Shown here piece by piece: positions 49,830 to 60,841 of a stretch of 64,000 nt of DNA. The stretch is taken from the NCBI GenBank assembly GCA_024500155.1, contig CM044860.1:7612501-7676500 (forward strand). Reading direction: 5' to 3'. Position 1 is the first letter of the stretch. Every line of letters starts with the position of its first letter. A model generated the notes under the pieces. That model had not been told where the DNA came from. It made no database searches and worked only from the letters and a program-made list of their open reading frames with translations. This DNA is from Chenopodium formosanum. Taxonomy: Eukaryota; Streptophyta; Magnoliopsida; Caryophyllales; Amaranthaceae. The position numbers were made by a program, and so were the translations under genes.

Positions 49830-50690
49830 GCATGTGTGCCAATTTTAACTGTGTCAATTATTTAGAAACGAATATATTAGCTTACTCAATACTCATCATT
49901 AAAAACTCTTTACTAACTGTACTAATGAATTTAACTCCTTAGTTAATTAAGTAACTAACCCACCCCTTAATTAACACCACACCATTACCAACCGGGCAAC
50001 CCCACCACCTAATTAAGCCACCATAACAACTACTTCCATTGGGTTGTGGTGGTCTAGCTACTCTGAAAACCTAGACCACCACCCCCAAAAGGCAAAAACC
50101 CCTACCTTTCTGCTATCCCATAGCATCGATCAGAACCACCTCTTTCGCAGTGCCAACAACAATACAAATGTTTTTCTATTTTTAGAAGATGATTATTAGA
50201 TTTTGAATACTAATTATTTATTATATTTTTAAAAATTCTTTTTTATTTTCAAAACTATTATGAGTTTTAAAAAAGAAAAATCATTTTTAATTAAGTTTGA
50301 CCAGCAAAAAATAAATCAAAAATCAATCAATCAATTAAAATTGAGTATAGTAGCAATAGTATTTTTAAAGATGAGCGCGATAAAAACATTTAAAGTTTAA
50401 TTTGAATCATGCATTAACAAACATATTTACATGTCTAAAGAAATATGTCAATTAAAATGCAACATAGAAAGTACGATATTATAATTATATTGTCGTAGGC
50501 TCGTAGTCCTTTATTGAGTTTATACAATCCTTATACAAGTACACAGTACAAATTCACAATCATTCATACAAGAAACATAAATCAAATAAAAGTAAAGCAT
50601 GATGACATAGTAGTCATCATTTTTATATATTCATTCAAACCGATATTTATTTCGTTCGTACTATAATATATCAAGCAGCGTGACATATAT
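49830..50690. other. Intergenic region downstream of the germin-like gene
   Basis: No gene recognised. It includes the probable 3' UTR of the minus-strand germin-like gene near its right end. Confidence 0.5.
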
Positions 50691-50739
50691 ATTATAGTAG
50701 TCCTTTTAACTTCTTCAATTCATAGTTGAAAGCATTGCA

Positions 50740-52007
50740 TCAAGCATCAAGATCCTTAGACTTTTGAGACAACGTCTCAAGGAATAATGATCTGGCGGAG
50801 TCGATTGATACGTGGTCATAATTATTCGAAAATTGAGAACGAAGTTCCTCAATCACTGTTTTATTCACTTGAAAAGCCTTAGTAAGAACCTTGTCCAAAA
50901 TTTTAGGCGTTGTAACAAACAGACCATCAACAACATTAATTCTACCCGGGTTTTGGCTACCAAAAGCCGCGATAGCAAGGGCTGTTGATTTGCAAAGATT
51001 GAGTTGAAAATGGATTAGGCCTTGAGGGAACACGATTATGTCACCCTCATTCAATATAGTGTCGTAGAGTTTGTACTCGGTGGTCACAAAACCGGCGTAA
51101 AGAGTACCCTTAATGACCGCGAATGCCTGTGAGGCACGGGGGTGTAGATGGGGAGTGTTTAAGCCAAAGGGTGCGAAGTCTATACGAGCTATGGCTACAC
51201 CAAGTGTGTTAAGCCCGGGAAATCGATCAACGTTCACTAGTGTAGCTTCTACTCCTTGAGGGTTGTCAATTTCCGAAGCTATGTCGAAACCTTTGTACAA
51301 GAAATCGTTGACTCTCACCTTCATTGGATTCTTGCAAAACTTCCCATTCACGAACACTGCATAATAAGGAAATATAAATTAGTATCTTGACATGTGTGTA
51401 AAATTTGACGGTATCAATTATTGTAAGACAGAGGGAGTATAATTTTGTTTCACGTGGCTAACATACTTCATCCGTTCCAAATTTGATTACGTAATTTGAC
51501 TTTTTGCATTATTTACCTAACTTGCTTTGACTTTGTTTTATGATTTCGTGTTGAGAAATAATACAACCATGTGAGGTTTTGTTAGATTCATCTCAACATG
51601 TATTTTTTAAATATCAATATTTTTATAATTTTTATTACTATGTAATCAATATATTTGCAGCATGAGGACAAATACATTAATGACAAACGTGCCCAAATGA
51701 ATTGTGTCATCTAATATACTGTATGTCAATAACAAGTACTTCCTCCGTTTCTATAATGAATTGTGTCAAAATCAATTTTCAAATATATACGTACCATATC
51801 AATGACAATGACGAATAGAGGAATACGTAAAGGATTACAAGTACATTAAATTAAGACATGAGAAGTAAAATAAACAGACCTGCAGAAAAGGGGTCGTCAA
51901 CACCCACACAGAAATCCTGAAGTGGAGAAGGATCAGCTGCATGAGTAGTAGTAAAGCTCAATATTGCAATTACCGTAAATATCCCGATTTATAAATTTTT
52001 TCTCCAT
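50740..52007 (-). CDS. Germin-like protein (cupin, subfamily 1), signal-peptide frame apparently shifted
   Basis: Exons on the minus strand: 52007-51880 and 51356-50740; the donor CTGCAG|GTCTG and an AG acceptor keep the phase. Mature features: ADPSPLQDFCVGVDD and the germin box (FVNGKFCKNP ... VNDF) with both disulphide Cys, cupin motif 1 in GLNTPHLHPRASQAFAVIKG, and motif 2 in GDIIVFPQGLIHFQLN. Germin-like proteins are secreted apoplastic hexamers, often Mn superoxide dismutases. Two oddities. The manganese-binding Glu of motif 1 is Gln here (CAG for GAG). And the signal peptide starting MEKKFI at 52007 is out of frame with the exon 1 remainder by one base. It may be a young pseudogene, or the shift may be an assembly error. 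Confidence 0.82.
51429..51760. repeat. Stowaway-like terminus fragments in the germin-like gene intron
   Basis: Three Stowaway-type ends lie close together: AGAGGGAG before TA at 51438, CTTCATCCGTTCCAAA after TA at 51464, and CTTCCTCCGTTTCTAT after TA at 51737. They look like overlapping, decayed MITEs; full pairs could not be set. Confidence 0.45.
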
Positions 52008-52116
52008 TTAACTTAGCTAACAAGAAATTACTTATCAAAATTATGTTTAGTAATTAAAAAGATTTATTTTATTATAAAAGTATAGTTTAATTGTGGTTAT
52101 GGCAATGGCTAAAATG

Positions 52117-52131
52117 GCCTATTTATAGGCA
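52117..52131 (-). promoter_or_regulatory. TATA box of the germin-like gene
   Basis: The minus strand reads GCCTATAAATAGGCC, a consensus TATAAATA within a palindrome, about 115 bp upstream of the ATG at 52007. Confidence 0.65.
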
Positions 52132-52772
52132 TTATAGCCCATAAATAGGGGAACAGTAGATTAAGTGATCAAAATATCCACTTTCGCATTTATATTCTTT
52201 CTTACTTAGTTACGTAATTTTAGTCACGTTTATCAATAAATTAAGAGCTGTACTCATAATCTTTAATTGCTTTACACAAATTTATAAGGCTTATTGGTAG
52301 AGATGATCTATCAAAACCCTAAAAATCAAGTTACTTCATTTACATGGTATTCCATGGCTTTCTAATAAGGAGAGTAGAGAGATAAAGACGAACTCATTGT
52401 TTAACCATTTAGGCCAATCGTCACTTATGTTCTAATCTTGCACACAAATAATTTAAATTAATACTCGTCCTATACTATAAAAGTATTGAAAACACATATA
52501 AATTATTAAATGTCTTTTAAAAAAAATAAAATAGAAGTTGCACAACTACAAAAATAACAACCTGGGGCAACGCTCGGAGCTATTCACTGGTATAGTGGTG
52601 TACAAATAAATATTCCTTCCTCTGTTTTGTAATGACCAAACCCTTTTATTCTTTCATTTGTTTTATAATAATTACAACACTTCCTTATTTGGTAAAAAAA
52701 AATCCATTATTAATTTTATTATTTAATTTCTCTCTACTTCAAACCCCCCTTATACTACTTTTTTAAAAAAAA

Positions 52773-53792
52773 CTAGTATTTAACCCGTGCAATGCACAGA
52801 ATCATCTTTTTATTTAGACATTTTTTTAAATTAAAAACTTTTTCTAAAAAATAATAAAACACATTTGTAAATACAAATTGCTCTTTTTTAGTAAATTAAA
52901 ATGTAAAAATATTTATGTAAATGTAATGCAATATACTCTTAACAGGAAAAAAAAATACATTATACATTAAATAATACAAATTACATCAAGCAAAAAAAAA
53001 AAAAAAAACAAAAAAAACTCTGAAAATAAATAAAATTTTGTTTCGCCAATGTATTTCAAATTCTAGCAAAATTAATATTATAAAACACCAAAAAAAAATT
53101 GAAGACCAACAAATATTCAATTTTTATAAAACAATAATATCATTTAATCATAAATTTTCAATACTCCATACAAATCATTTAATTTATCACAATATTTATA
53201 ATTGAAATTAAAATTGTAAAATTGCAAATTGAAAAAAAATAGAGGGAGTTAAACATAGAGAAAACAGAACTTTTTGTGACAAATTTGATGAAAGTGTGAA
53301 ACTGATCGATACAAAATTTGGCCAAATTGTCTTACAAAATTATAAAATCGATTCAATTGTGGTGTAAGGTTGTATAATATAAATTAGGGAAGTATTTTGT
53401 AGAAATGAAGGAAATCAACTTAATTGCGGTGTAAGGTTTTATGATTCAAATTAGAAAATTAGGAAGAAAATTTGAGACATGCAAAAATGGGAAAAAGGAT
53501 AGAATTTTTAATTTATAATGACTTTCGTTTGGGATGAGAGTTAGAAACTAAAGATTTCAGTAACTATTATTGGAGGCTATGGAAGTATGGAGTATTAAGA
53601 TTCATAATAGGCATTGAAAGAGTATATTTATCCAATAAAAAACTATATGATGAAAAGGTATGAATGAAAATGTTTCTTTTAAAGTAGTTAAAAAAAATAT
53701 GTAACTACAAATGGATAGTAGGGAAATTAGGGGGAAATGTCGGTGGCATATTGTATGACTCGTAAAAGTTCCTGTTTTAAATATAGTATAGA
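52773..53792 (-). mobile_element. Non-autonomous Helitron-like element
   Basis: On the minus strand it starts TCTATACTATATTTAAAA after an A at 53793 and ends with a hairpin (GTGCATTGCAC), then GGGTTAAATACTAG before T at 52772. TC at the 5' end, a short GC hairpin near the 3' end, CTAG terminus and insertion between A and T are the Helitron rules. About 1.0 kb, no Rep/helicase. Confidence 0.6.
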
Positions 53793-54124
53793 TATATACT
53801 CCGTATAATGTTTGTATAACTATACTTTATATTACTGTATAAAATTCCCTCTTTGGTCCCATCCTATTATCAATCATCAATAACGATATACTAAAAGACA
53901 CACCAACAACGACACGTGTCATCTCTTGGTGTATCCTTAATTTTTATTTTATTTAAATTTTTTATTTTTTTATTTTATTTTATTTATTTATTTTTTTTTT
54001 TTGAAAACAATTTGTATTTAAGAAACAAATATTTTGCAAATATATATAACAACACAAATTTTTGCATGTGGCTGGTTACACGGTGTAGCCAGCTATAATT
54101 TCTATTTTTTTTTTTTAATTCTTA

Positions 54125-54283
54125 GCTTCTTCTCCAAGCCAAACCACACATCACCAACAACATATCTCTACTTCATCCATTTTCTCTTTCCCCTTTTTTT
54201 AGATTCTTCTCCAAGCCAGACCACACATTACCAACAACCATATCTCTACTCCACCCATTTTCTCTCTCCTCTTTGCCAAATTG
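54125..54283. repeat. Tandem duplication of a ~79-bp unit
   Basis: TCTTCTCCAAGCCAAACCAC ... ATCCATTTTCTCT is repeated as TCTTCTCCAAGCCAGACCAC ... ACCCATTTTCTCT immediately downstream. Confidence 0.7.
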
Positions 54284-54539
54284 TTGTAATTAAAGTCCGA
54301 AATTGTAGAAATTGGGTGTCAATTACTGTGAAAAATTGTGATTAATTAACTTTAAGATCATCAACAACATTTGAAGTAGTGAAATCAATGAGAACCAAAG
54401 AAATGTGAACTCGTTTTCTTCGTGGAATCTTAGATTGAACATTTTTCATAAAAAACTCAGCAACAGAAACAACAATAGTAATATGAGTAGATTGTAGAAT
54501 ATTTGTAAGGTACGACTGGTTTGGTCAGGGGTTACTTGT

Positions 54540-54910
54540 AGGGTGTTTCTAGTTTGGTATGGGGCCTACAAATAACCCTTGAATAAGTAACTCATATAAG
54601 TAACCCTTAAATAAGTAACTCATACAAGTAACCCCCTGAAATAACTCATATAAGTAACCTCTAAATAAGTAACTCATACAAGTAACCCAGTAACCCTTGA
54701 ATTAGCCCATACAAGTAACCCCTCAACAAGTAATCCATACAAGTAACCCCTGAAAAAAAAATACAAGTAACCCCTGAAAAATACAAGTAACCCCAAGATA
54801 AGTAATCCATACAAGTAACCCTTGGAAAAAAAAAATACAAGTAACCCTGAAAAATACAAGTAACCCTGACAAAACCAGTAACCCCGTTATGCGCATGAAT
54901 AGTAACCCCG
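54540..54910. repeat. Degenerate GTAACCC/ACAAGTAACC array
   Basis: Dozens of variants of ATACAAGTAACCCCTGAAAA and AAGTAACTCATACAAGTAAC in irregular order within the second Helitron-like element. Open frames across it are artefacts of the repeat. Confidence 0.75.
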
Positions 54911-55978
54911 TTATGCGCGCGTCTGGGTCCGTTATTTTTACTGACTTGGCAGCAGGCTACACAGTGTGGCTTGCTGCACCAAAAAGGCTTTGATATAACA
55001 ATATATACTTATTCAATATTCTAGAAGATTTTATATATTTTTTCAAAAAAAGCAAACATTTAAATATTGGTATATCCTTAAAAAAAAGCAAAAATGTAAA
55101 TATAGAAATATACTTACTCTATATTCTAGAAGATCCCATATATTTTTCCAAAAAAAAAACACACCATGAAGTAATTAACTTAAATATGTAGTACCATTTT
55201 TTTTTTTTTGAAAAAATTAACTTAAATATATTCACACTTAATAATGGCAACTAAAAATATCATAGTATGTAATATTATAGTTGACTAACATACAAATACA
55301 ATGCTTTGAAAATTTGAATGAAAAAATGGCAAGTACTCATATTACAATAACTTTTTTGAGATATATTCTCTTAAATAAGTTAACAAATAAGTTAACTTTT
55401 TTGAGATATATTCAAGATATAATTTACTTAGTATTGATATATTTTATTTAAACATCATACTTAATTATATAGTTTACTCACTTTTGGTAACAAGCTAAGC
55501 AATTAGGTGTTCTATTATATACAATTATGTATTGCTACTATATTTTAATAGAGATGACTATATACTAAGAGAAAGTGAAGTATTATTATATTTAAATATT
55601 TGTGTTAAATATGTCAAATCTCTATAATGTAGCTTAAAATTAAAAAAATTTGACAAATTTTTAATACAAATATTTATAAAGCTATACAAAAAATTTCTTT
55701 GACTAGTTTCTACATCATTTTATATTTAACATATCTTTCATAATTATTCATTTTGATCCAAATTTGTCAACTATGATTTTAATTTTTTTTTTTAATTTTT
55801 AATTTTTTATTTTTTTTGTTTACAAAAAACTAATTATAAGATAGTTTAATAATAGTATTGAAAATTACCGTGTGTGGCACGGGAACTAACCTAGTTGTCC
55901 TAAAATTTTGTGTCCTCCCACTATTGCGATTATTATGAAACGGAAAGAGTTGTACTTCCACTCCTTCCTTTTTGTTTG

Positions 55979-57314
55979 GAGTTAAGAGTACAAATAGGTA
56001 CTTAATTCTTCAATTTTTCACCTTTTAGGTACTCAATTTTTTTTGTTCACCTGTTAGGTACTCTAACTAATTTTCAGGCTAATTAACTCACCACTAACCA
56101 TACCTAATTAAAAAATTAATTTTTTTTTAAAAAAATATTAATTAATTTTTCTGTTGCAACAGTTAAAAATAAAAAAAAAACATTAATTTAAAGGGTTCTG
56201 AACAGGAAAAAAATGCCATGAATACACCAGCAACAAAGTAACAGCAAAACAGAAACAAATCTAGTTTTCTTAGGCTAAATTCATCTTCCACGATTTTTCC
56301 AGAATAAAAAAAAAATAATAATAATTCTGAATAGCTGCTGCTTCATCTAGTTCATCCCCTCTGTACTGCAGTCCAGTGTCATCCAAGCAGGAATTTTTTT
56401 TTCTGAAGAGAGCCGGAAGACAGCAATAGAACTCAAGGGGTCCAATTTGGGGAAAACGTGAACACACATAATATCATCCATAGACAGCAATGGATGAGCA
56501 CTTTGAAGACCCAAACAGGGAGCTACACGTTCTTCAACAAACTCAATCTCATTTCAGCTCCTCCCTCAGCAATTCTTCCCTAAACAGAACACAATGACCA
56601 TAATTTGAAGTTAGGCACTTCAAATTGAGAACAAAAGCACACATAACACCATCAATCACACATACACAGTAGAAGCAAAACCTCCCCTATTTTACTTCGC
56701 AAAACACATACATTAATCAAATCTTTGCTCAAAATATACAACATGCGAACAAAATCCATCAACAACACTAACATATATCATCAAAAAACAACAACACAAC
56801 AACAAATTATGCGCCAAAAACACAACAAATCAACATCATCAATTTCGTTAACAAAACCCACAAAACCATAAACCCAAACTAGCAAATTAAGATCATCAAT
56901 CGGCCAAAATATTCGAAATTTATATCAAAATAACAACAAAAACAATGAGTAATGAAGGTTACCTCAAAAAAATGGTTGTACTAAGTGTCGTTTTCTCCAA
57001 ATTTTCCCAAATGAGTGGTCGTGTTCTTCACCAACCTCGCAGCAAATTTCCAGATTTAGAAACAATAAAGGAGGAATAAAAGAATAAGAAAGGGGAAAAA
57101 AAAATTTGCTGACCTGCGCTTTTGTTATTCGAGTGGGCCCCACATTGAGTTAACCCAAGGTACTCAATTGTTAACCTTGCGTACTCAATTGTTAGGGGAA
57201 ATTAATTTTTTTGGCCAGAATTTGGTACTCAGTACCTAAACGGTGAAGAAAATAAATTGAGTACCTAAATGGTGAAAAATTGAAGAATTGAGTACCTATT
57301 TGTACTCTTAACTC
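55979..57314. mobile_element. Mutator-like element with a perfect 9-bp target duplication
   Basis: TTTTGTTTG at 55970-55978 and 57315-57323 flanks a 1336-bp element. Both ends start GAGTTAAGAGTACAAATAGG and continue with AATTCTTCAATTTTTCACC and TTTAGGTACTCAATTT-type sequence, arms of about 90 bp. No transposase; the interior (56170-57110) includes a non-repetitive segment at 56310-56470 that could be captured from a gene but is not recognised. Confidence 0.85.
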
Positions 57315-57395
57315 TTTTGTTTGTTAATCAAAATTTTACTATTAACCTTTTTATAAAAGAATCTAGAAGAATTATATTTCATCATACAATCTACC

Positions 57396-57399
57396 AAAA

Positions 57400-57488
<89 letters not shown>
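57396..57488. repeat. (AAAT)n/(AAT)n microsatellite at the left edge of the retrotransposon array
   Basis: Pure AAAT repeats run directly into pure AAT repeats, which abut retrotransposon sequence at 57489. Confidence 0.95.
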
Positions 57489-57489
<1 letters not shown>

Positions 57490-58212
57490 GTGATCACACC
57501 TCTGCTTGGCTTCGGGCGGTTCCTATTTCGGGGTTGGGTCAGACGATGAACGCCAAGACTTATCGCTGTGTGTTGTCCTATCGGTTGGGTGTTCCATTGT
57601 TCTCTATCTCGACGTTGTGCTCTGCTTGTTCGAGGGTTTTTGCTGGAGATATTTTCGGTGATCACGCGGTGTCTTGTGCTGGTATTGTGGGTATTAAACA
57701 TCGGCATAATGTTGTTCGGGATACCCTTGTTGATGTTTGCTATCGTTCTGGGATTTCAGCGAGAAAAGAGGTTGACATTGGGTTGGCTGGAGGGAAGGAC
57801 GAGGCCCTCAGACCTGCGGATGTGTTACTTTATTCATGGGATCGTGGTCGCGATGTCTGTGTTGATTTGACAGGGTCTTCTCCTTTGACACAGTCAAGGC
57901 TACCTGACTTCATTCCTGGGCGGGTTGTGGCTGATGCAGCTCATCGGAAGCGGGTTAAGTATGAAGCTCGATGTCAGGCGATTGGATATGGTTTCATTCC
58001 CTTCTCCTTTTTTCGCTTAGGGAATTAGAGAAAGAGGTTGTTGCGTTACTGAAGCGGATTCAGAGGTTCTCGACGACGCAAGACATTGGGGCTCGTGCTG
58101 CAGCTCATATCTTCACTAGGGTAGGATTTGCAATAGCTAGAGGAGTGGGGGCCCAGATTGTATCTCGGCTTCCCACTAATTTATCGTAGGTTGTATGCCT
58201 TTTGTTTTTGAG

Positions 58213-58216
<4 letters not shown>
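57489..58216 (+). pseudogene. 5'-truncated copy 1 of the REL-endonuclease non-LTR retrotransposon
   Basis: This segment is nearly identical to 60119-60841 of copy 2 and encodes only the endonuclease end (from SAWLRAVPISGLGQTMNAKT). It begins abruptly inside the gene after (AAT)n, as 5'-truncated LINEs do. A one-base deletion in the T run near 58006 (TCCTTTTTTCGC against TCCTTTTCTTCGC in copy 2) shifts the frame and gives an early stop at 58026-58028. The rest of the 3' end, including the GTAGGTTGTATG tail, is intact and runs into the next AAT tract. Confidence 0.88.

Positions 58217-58303
<87 letters not shown>
58217..58303. repeat. (AAT)29 microsatellite between the two copies
   Basis: Uninterrupted AAT repeats, read as polyasparagine in the frame of copy 2. 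Confidence 0.95.
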
Positions 58304-58304
<1 letters not shown>

Positions 58305-60820
58305 GGTTGTATGCGGGTGGTAATTTGCAGCTTGTGAGGGAAATTTTGGCGGAGGAATCTCCTACTTTGTCGGTGGTTGATGATGAGGACATTGATTTGG
58401 AGGAGCGTAATATAAAGCAGTGTCGTAGGAAGATTTGCGATGGCCATTACACTGCTGCAGTTCGGGTTCTTTCTTCTTCAGGCGTTGCTCCTTATAATGA
58501 CGCCACTCTTGCGGATTTACAGTCCAAGCACCCTTCATCTCCAGCTCCATCCTTGCCTGATATACCTATTGATCACCTTCATCTCGTAACGACTTCTGCT
58601 GTTGTTTTGGATCGGATTAAGAGCTTCCCCCGTGGCACATCATGTGGTAGGGATGGTTTGCGTGCTCAACATCTTATGGATTGCTTAAGTGGTGCAGATG
58701 TGGCAGTCTCAGATGAGTTGGTTGACTCTATTACCGGGGTGGTTAATCTCTTTCTAGCTGGAAGATGTCCTATGGAATTAGGAGAGTACATTGCTAGTGC
58801 TCCTCTTACGCCACTTGTCAAGCCCGGTGGTGGTATCCGTCCTATTGCTGTGGGTACGGTTTGGCGGCGTCTCGTTTCGAAGGTGGGTGCTGTTATGGTT
58901 GGTCAGTCTTTAGGGAGTTACTTTGATGGCCTTCAATTTGGTGTTGGGGTTTCTTCAGGTGGTGAGGCAATTCTTCATGCGGTGAATCGGTTAATTGAGG
59001 ATCGTGGTTCTGATGTGGGTCTATCTATGTTGTTGGTGGATTTTCAAAATGCCTTCAATCTGGTTGATCGTTCGGTCATGTTAAGTGAGGTACGTCGCCG
59101 TTGTCCAGGCATTTCGCGATGGATTGAATTCTGCTATTCTAATCCAGCCAGGTTGTACTATGGGGACCAAACCTTATGGTCATCTCAAGGGGTGCAGCAG
59201 GGTGATCCCCTTGGTCCTTTGCTTTTTTCTTTGGTTTTACAACCTCTGGTGTGTAAAATTAGAGAGACTTTTGATGTATGTCTTCAGGCTTGGTATTTAG
59301 ATGACGGCACAATTATTGGAGACACTTTGGTGGTGGGGCAAGTTCTGCAGTTGATTATGGAGGAAGGACCTCGTTCTGGGTTATGTCTTAACGTGGAAAA
59401 AACTGAAGTTTTCTGGCCTACGGAAGACCCTCGAAGCAGGCTGGTGGGTGTCTTTCCGCCTAATATTGCTCGACCTTTGCGTGGTGTTAGGTTGCTTGGA
59501 GGTCCCGCTAGTTCCGATTCTGGTTTCTGTGGTGAGCTTGTGATGCAGAGGGTGACCAAGACCATTGCCCTTATGGATAAGGTCGCTATGCTAGATGATC
59601 CTCAGTGTGAACTGTTGTTACTTAGGGCATGTACTGGAGTTTCAAAACTCTACTTTGCATTACGTACTTGTCCTCCTAGTACTTTTGAGGTAGCTCAGCG
59701 CACTTTTGATGGAGCTCTTCGATCTTCCTTGGAGCGTATTGTTACCGCTTCGGGGCCTGGGTTTGGTGATTGGCAGTGGCGGCTTGCCACCTTACCATTT
59801 GCGTTTGGAGGGCTTGGTGTTTATTCTGCAGGTGATGTTCGTCACTATGCTTTTCTTGCTTCTCGGTTGCAGTCTGCTAGGTTGCAGACACAACTTCTTC
59901 GGCATACTGGCATTGTTGGTCTTGGACGTGCCTTTGAGGATGCGTTGTGTCTGTTTAATGGAACAGTGGAGTCTGACATTTTGAGTAATCCGAGTGAGGT
60001 CGCTGCCCCTAAACTCATGAAGAAATTGGCAGATATGTATTTCACAAAGATTACCGCTTCTGCAGAATCTGCTTATTCTTTAACTCCTCGACAATCAGCA
60101 TTGTGGAAATCACAGCAGGGTGATCACACCTCTGCTTGGCTCCGGGCGGTTCCTATTTCGGGGTTGGGTCAGACGATGAACGCCAAGACTTATCGCTGTG
60201 TGTTGTCCTATCGGTTGGGTGTTCCATTGTTCTCTATCTCGACGTCGTGCTCTGCTTGTTCGAGGGTTTTTGCTGGAGATATTTTCGGTGATCACGCGGT
60301 GTCTTGTGCTGGTATTGTGGGTATTAAACATCGGCATAATGTTGTTCGGGATACCCTTGTTGATGTTTGCTATCGTTCTGGGATTTCAGCGAGAAAAGAG
60401 GTTGACATTGGGTTGGCTGGAGGGAACGACGAGGCCCTCAGACCTGCGGATGTGTTACTTTATTCATGGGATCGTGGTCGCGATGTCTGTATTGATTTGA
60501 CAGGGTCTTCTCCTTTGACACAGTCAGGGCTATCTGACTTTATTCCTGGGCGGGTTGTGGCTGATGCTGCTCATCGGAAGCGGGTTAAGTATGAAGCTCG
60601 ATGTCAAGCGATTGGATATGGTTTCATTCCCTTCTCCTTTTCTTCGCTTGGGGAATTAGAGAAGGAGGCTGTTGCGTTACTGAAGCGGATTCAGAGGTTC
60701 TCGACGACGCAAGACATTGGGGCTCGTGCTGCAGCTCATATCTTCACTAGGGTAGGATTTGCTATAGCTAGAGGAGTGGGGGCCCAGATTGTATCTCGGC
60801 TTCCCACTAATTTATTGTAG
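58304..60820 (+). CDS. Reverse transcriptase with C-terminal CCHC/PD...D restriction-like endonuclease
   Basis: An intact frame of 838 codons from RLYAGG to the stop; upstream it reads through AAT repeats as polyAsn, so the natural N-terminus is missing. RT landmarks: CGRDGLRAQHL, LLVDFQNAFN (motif A, Asp at 59039), QGVQQGDPLGPLLFSL (motif B, 59186-59233), WYLDDGT (motif C, catalytic pair at 59300-59305), LCLNVEKTEVFW and RLLGGP. The C-terminus has a CxxC ... H ... C knuckle (60248-60307, CSAC and DHAVSC), then RPADVL (Asp at 60449) and 14 residues later IDLTGSS (Asp at 60494), then K-x2-K-Y. That CCHC plus PD-x(12-14)-D layout is the REL endonuclease of R2/R4/NeSL/Hero-type LINEs, not the APE of plant L1/RTE. 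It has no frameshift. Confidence 0.88.
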
Positions 60821-60838
60821 GTTGTATGACTTTTGTTT
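58304..60838 (+). mobile_element. Non-LTR retrotransposon copy 2 (reverse transcriptase plus restriction-like endonuclease), 5' truncated
   Basis: Retrotransposon body lying between the (AAT)29 tract and a second AAT tract. It lacks a promoter, leader and any N-terminal zinc finger, so it is 5' truncated. Its 3' tail after the stop is only GTTGTATGACTTTTGTTTTTG before AAT repeats, with no poly(A). Head-to-tail arrangement with copy 1 in one microsatellite suggests AAT repeats are the insertion target. Confidence 0.85.
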
Positions 60839-60841
60839 TTG

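Larger units (their letters stand above)
53870..55895 (+). mobile_element. Second Helitron-like element, opposite orientation
   Basis: The 3' end on the plus strand shows a hairpin-forming CCGTGTGTGGCACGGG, then AACTAACCTAG before T at 55896. The 5' end is less certain; candidate TC starts lie at 53870-53878. Its interior holds tandem repeats and a degenerate array and no coding domain. Confidence 0.5.

Noticed and set aside
54674..54859. Leu/Tyr/Phe-rich minus-strand frame
   Set aside because: Generated by the GTAACCC-type repeat array.
58105..58447. PolyLeu/polyIle minus-strand frames
   Set aside because: Antisense reading of the AAT microsatellite.
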